DNA of 7,420 nt from assembly GCA_020851855.1 (NCBI GenBank), contig JADZBY010000375.1:1-7420 (forward strand), given 5' to 3'. A program made the position numbers and the translations under genes. The stretch's first letter is position 1. Every line of letters starts with the position of its first letter. Shown here one piece after another: positions 5,306 to 7,420 of the stretch. The notes under the pieces were generated by a model that was given only the letters and a program-made list of their open reading frames with translations, searched no databases and was not told the origin of the DNA. This DNA is from Anaerolineae bacterium. Its GTDB lineage: Bacteria > Chloroflexota > Anaerolineae > Aggregatilineales > UBA2796.

Positions 5306-6268
5306 TCAGCGCAGCAATGCGCCGCCCTGACCGGCAACCAGCGAGTCTAGCTCGGCGCGGTTCGTGCTGACCGAGTCGCCGTACTGCGAGAGCTTGAGGG
5401 CAGCCAGCGTCACGCCGTAGCGCAGGCAGCGCGGCAGATCGGCCCCATGCAGCCAGCCGTGCAGCACACCCGCCGCAAACGCATCGCCTGCGCCGATCCG
5501 GTCGAGGATGGCCACGGGCAGCGCCTCGGCGCGGTGAAGCGCTCGCGCACCGGAATCCCAGGCCAGCGCGCCCGCCTCGCCGCGCGTCATGATGACCCAC
5601 GGTGCGCCGGTTTGCCCGGCCAACGCCGCGATCACTGTCTCCGGCTCGCCGGCCAAGCCGAAGACAAGGCGCGCGTCGTCCGCTTTACAAAATAGCACAT
5701 CGACGCCTCGCATGAGCGGCCAGAGCGCCTGTCGCGCCGCGTCGGCTGTCCAGAGCCGGACGCGGTAATTCACGTCGAAGCTGACCGCGATGCCTTTCTG
5801 GCGCGCCCGCGTGATGGCCTCGGCAGTCAGCGCCCGGCAGCTTTCCGAGAGCGCGGGCGTGATGCCCGTCACGTGCAACAAGCGCGCGCCGAGCAGGTAA
5901 TCCCAGTCCACATCGGCGGGCGCAAGCTGTGCGGCGCACGAGTCGCGACGGTCGTAGATCACGGCGGTCCCGCGAGGCGGCGCAGCATGTTCCACGTAGT
6001 ACAGCCCGACGCGCCCCGAGTCACGCCAGAGGATACGGCTGAGGTCCGCGCCCGCCGCCCGCAGGCCGCCGAGCGCCCGGCGTCCCGTGGCCGAGTCGGG
6101 CAGGGCGGTGACGTAGCCGCCGCGCCAGCCCAGCCGCGCCAGCGCCGCGATCACGTTCGCCTCGGCCCCGCCGGAATACACGTCGAGCGTCGCGGCTTCG
6201 TCCAGCCGGACCCCGGCGGGCACGCTGAGCCGCAACAATGCCTCTCCAAACGCCGTCACGTCGAGCAT
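5306..6268 (-). CDS. kdgK: 2-keto-3-deoxygluconate kinase (PfkB/ribokinase family)
   Basis: This encodes a 320-residue cytoplasmic sugar kinase that most likely phosphorylates 2-keto-3-deoxygluconate to KDPG with ATP, for cleavage by KDPG aldolase. Family signatures are GGAEANVI at 33-40 (PfkB signature 1 and substrate region), DVNYR at 165-169 (typical of KDG kinases), MTRGEAGAL at about 227-235, and the C-terminal signature DRIGAGDAF at 256-264 with catalytic base Asp262 and the GAGD anion hole. The ending RYGVTLAALKLSQYGDSV also matches KDG kinases better than fructokinases or ribokinases. The start is ATG at 6268, with GGAG 4 bases upstream. It follows the GH88 hydrolase on the same strand across a 180-bp gap that holds a hairpin repeat, and that context supports uronate catabolism. 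The PfkB fold is certain; a related sugar (fructose, 2-dehydro-3-deoxygalactonate) cannot be excluded. Confidence 0.87.
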   Translation of the reverse strand: MLDVTAFGEALLRLSVPAGVRLDEAATLDVYSGGAEANVIAALARLGWRGGYVTALPDSATGRRALGGLRAAGADLSRILWRDSGRVGLYYVEHAAPPRGTAVIYDRRDSCAAQLAPADVDWDYLLGARLLHVTGITPALSESCRALTAEAITRARQKGIAVSFDVNYRVRLWTADAARQALWPLMRGVDVLFCKADDARLVFGLAGEPETVIAALAGQTGAPWVIMTRGEAGALAWDSGARALHRAEALPVAILDRIGAGDAFAAGVLHGWLHGADLPRCLRYGVTLAALKLSQYGDSVSTNRAELDSLVAGQGGALLR

Positions 6269-6298
6269 GGTGCTCCGCCTCGTCCCCGGTTGAATGTC

Positions 6299-6407
6299 CC
6301 CTCACTCCCCCAGCCCCTTTCTCCCTCAGAGCGAGAGGGGAGAATACGGGCAAACCTCTGATCAGCGCTCCCCTCTCCATGAGGGAGAGGAGTCGGGGGT
6401 GCGGGTG
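6299..6407. repeat. Large intergenic inverted repeat (about 40-bp arms)
   Basis: The left arm at 6299-6342 (CCTCACTCCCCCAGCCCC through GAGAGGGGAG) is imperfectly complementary to the right arm at 6368-6407 (CTCCCCTCTCCATGAGGG through TCGGGGGTGCGGG), around a spacer of about 25 bases. The transcript would form a very stable hairpin between the GH88 stop and the kinase start. Both arms are related to the ends of the array at 3244-3673 (GGGAGAGGGGCCGGGGGTGAGGG, split here as GGGAGAGGGG plus CCGGGGGTGAGGG). It may act as a REP/BIME-like attenuator or mRNA 3' stabiliser, or be a dispersed mobile repeat. There is no adjoining T-tract, so I do not call it a terminator. Confidence 0.85.
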
Positions 6408-6448
6408 TGCAGATACACGTGGCAGATCGCTTTTGACCAACCGACCAT

Positions 6449-7420
6449 TCACGAGGCGAAAAACGTTAGATACTGGCCCTGGGCCATGCGCTTGATCAAC
6501 AGGGCAAGCTCCAGCGCGTGGTAATCGCCCCACAGGGATGATTCCCCGCAGGGTATATTACGCTCTTCCGGGATATGGTCAAATCCGCGCGGATGGTGAT
6601 AGAGCGAGTGCAGGATCAGCCCTTCGTGGCGCGGATTTCGGGAGAGGTACGGGTCGGCAAAGAGCGTCTGCGCGACCGTCAGCCCGGCGGCGACGTAGCG
6701 CTGCCCGGCGGGATCGTTCCGCACGTTTTGCAGGTAGTTTCCGTACCGGATCAAACCCTGCGCCGTGATCGCGGCGGCGGAACTATCCACCGGTTCGTGT
6801 TTATTGTAGGGGTCCGAGTGCGACTCCTGGTAATTGCCCAGGCGCACCAGCCCCGGCGCACCGGTATCCCAATAGGGGATGCCGTCGCGGCACGTATAAC
6901 CGTCGATGTAGTAGTCGCAGGTTGCCTTCAGGACGCGATCAAAGCGCTGCTCTATCTGGTCCTTGCCGCCGAACGCCGCCAGCTCTTCGTCCGCCACAAG
7001 CGGGAAGTATTCCAGCAATTCCGCAAAGCCCAGGATGACCCAGCTTGCGCCGCGAGTCCAGGTGGAGAACGGCGAGTACCCTTGCTGTGTGCTGGGACAG
7101 CGGTAGTTGCCGTCTTTGACGTTGAAAATGGATTCGTGCGCGACGCGACCGGGCACATCGTAGATGTCGCGCCCTTCCCCATAGTAGACGTTGAACTCCG
7201 CGGTTGTCTCGGCGTGTTCCAGGGCACGATGCAACAGGTTGACGTGCTGTTCCGCTTCGCCCAGCAAATGATGGCCCAGGTGATGGCTCAGGACCAGCGA
7301 GCGCATGGAGCGGATGGTATCGGCAAACAGCGAGTGCGGCCCGTTGAAAGAATAGATGTAGCCGCGTCCGCGGCTGATCGGCTGGTAACGCGCCGCCTGC
7401 ACCGCGCCGGAGACTTTCAG
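6449..7420 (-). CDS. GH88-type unsaturated glucuronyl hydrolase, N-terminus beyond right edge
   Basis: This is a 323-residue C-terminal fragment, open through the window edge; the GTG at 7402 is internal because the frame continues upstream as LKVSGA. GH88 enzymes hydrate the C4=C5 double bond of unsaturated uronic acids left by polysaccharide lyases and so release them. Spacing to the Bacillus sp. GL1 enzyme (UGL; residues recalled, not aligned by program) supports the call: fragment Asp34 (FADTIRSM) matches Asp149, His95 (VAHESIF) His193, Gln113 (QQGY) Gln211, Arg123 and Trp127 (STWTRGASW) Arg221 and Trp225. Spacings of 18, 10 and 4 residues are exact, but Asp34 to His95 is about 17 longer. 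DSSAAAITAQGLIRYG and SLWGDYHALELALL are further family-like helices of the (alpha/alpha)6 barrel. About 115 residues, including the HD motif with Asp88, lie outside. No secretion signal can be judged. Alternative: a GH105-like relative. Confidence 0.8.
   Translation of the reverse strand: MKVSGAVQAARYQPISRGRGYIYSFNGPHSLFADTIRSMRSLVLSHHLGHHLLGEAEQHVNLLHRALEHAETTAEFNVYYGEGRDIYDVPGRVAHESIFNVKDGNYRCPSTQQGYSPFSTWTRGASWVILGFAELLEYFPLVADEELAAFGGKDQIEQRFDRVLKATCDYYIDGYTCRDGIPYWDTGAPGLVRLGNYQESHSDPYNKHEPVDSSAAAITAQGLIRYGNYLQNVRNDPAGQRYVAAGLTVAQTLFADPYLSRNPRHEGLILHSLYHHPRGFDHIPEERNIPCGESSLWGDYHALELALLIKRMAQGQYLTFFAS

Noticed and set aside
7400..7402. GTG as the start of the GH88 gene
   Set aside because: The frame stays open to the window edge and the fragment lacks the first part of the GH88 barrel, so the gene must start further right.

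Overview
The window is GC-rich bacterial DNA that looks like a Chloroflexota (Anaerolineae-type) genome. This rests on four things: a sortase with a long charged, Pro/Ala-rich cytoplasmic tail, the styles of the methyltransferase and phosphohexomutase, the GTG/TTG starts, and arrays of G+C-rich palindromic intergenic repeats. The phylum call is inference from protein and repeat character, not from a search. Every gene I accept lies on the minus strand, so transcription runs from high to low coordinates.

In order of transcription: (1) 6449-7420, a GH88-type unsaturated glucuronyl hydrolase whose N-terminus is cut off by the window edge. (2) A 180-bp gap holding a large hairpin repeat (6299-6407). 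(3) 5306-6268, a PfkB-family 2-keto-3-deoxygluconate kinase. (4) A 210-bp gap with a possible promoter. (5) 3674-5095, an AlgC-type phosphomannomutase/phosphoglucomutase. (6) 3244-3673, a 128-bp tandem repeat array. (7) A well-formed promoter (3205-3232) followed by a three-gene unit: SAM-dependent methyltransferase (2311-3180, TTG start), class D/E-like sortase (1093-2280) and a 108-residue single-pass membrane protein (693-1019, GTG start). (8) An intrinsic terminator (609-632). (9) 173-600, an 89-bp tandem repeat array. (10) 1-127, the first 42 codons of a probable glycosyltransferase that runs off the left edge.

Two functional themes appear. GH88 hydrolase and KDG kinase fit one catabolic route: unsaturated uronate is released from lyase-cut polysaccharide, isomerised and reduced by enzymes not in the window to KDG, and phosphorylated to KDPG. 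The phosphohexomutase, methyltransferase, sortase and glycosyltransferase fit cell-surface sugar and protein assembly.

The most unusual content is in the non-coding DNA. The two tandem arrays, 2.6 kb apart, are built from the same nested palindromic module. Each module has two arms that differ only in a three-base pair-covarying stem (GAG/CTC versus AAC/GTT). The arm order relative to the loop is swapped between the arrays. The second array is also bounded by inverted ends that resemble the ends of the separate hairpin element at 6299-6407. I see no tRNA, rRNA, CRISPR array, transposase or known defence system.
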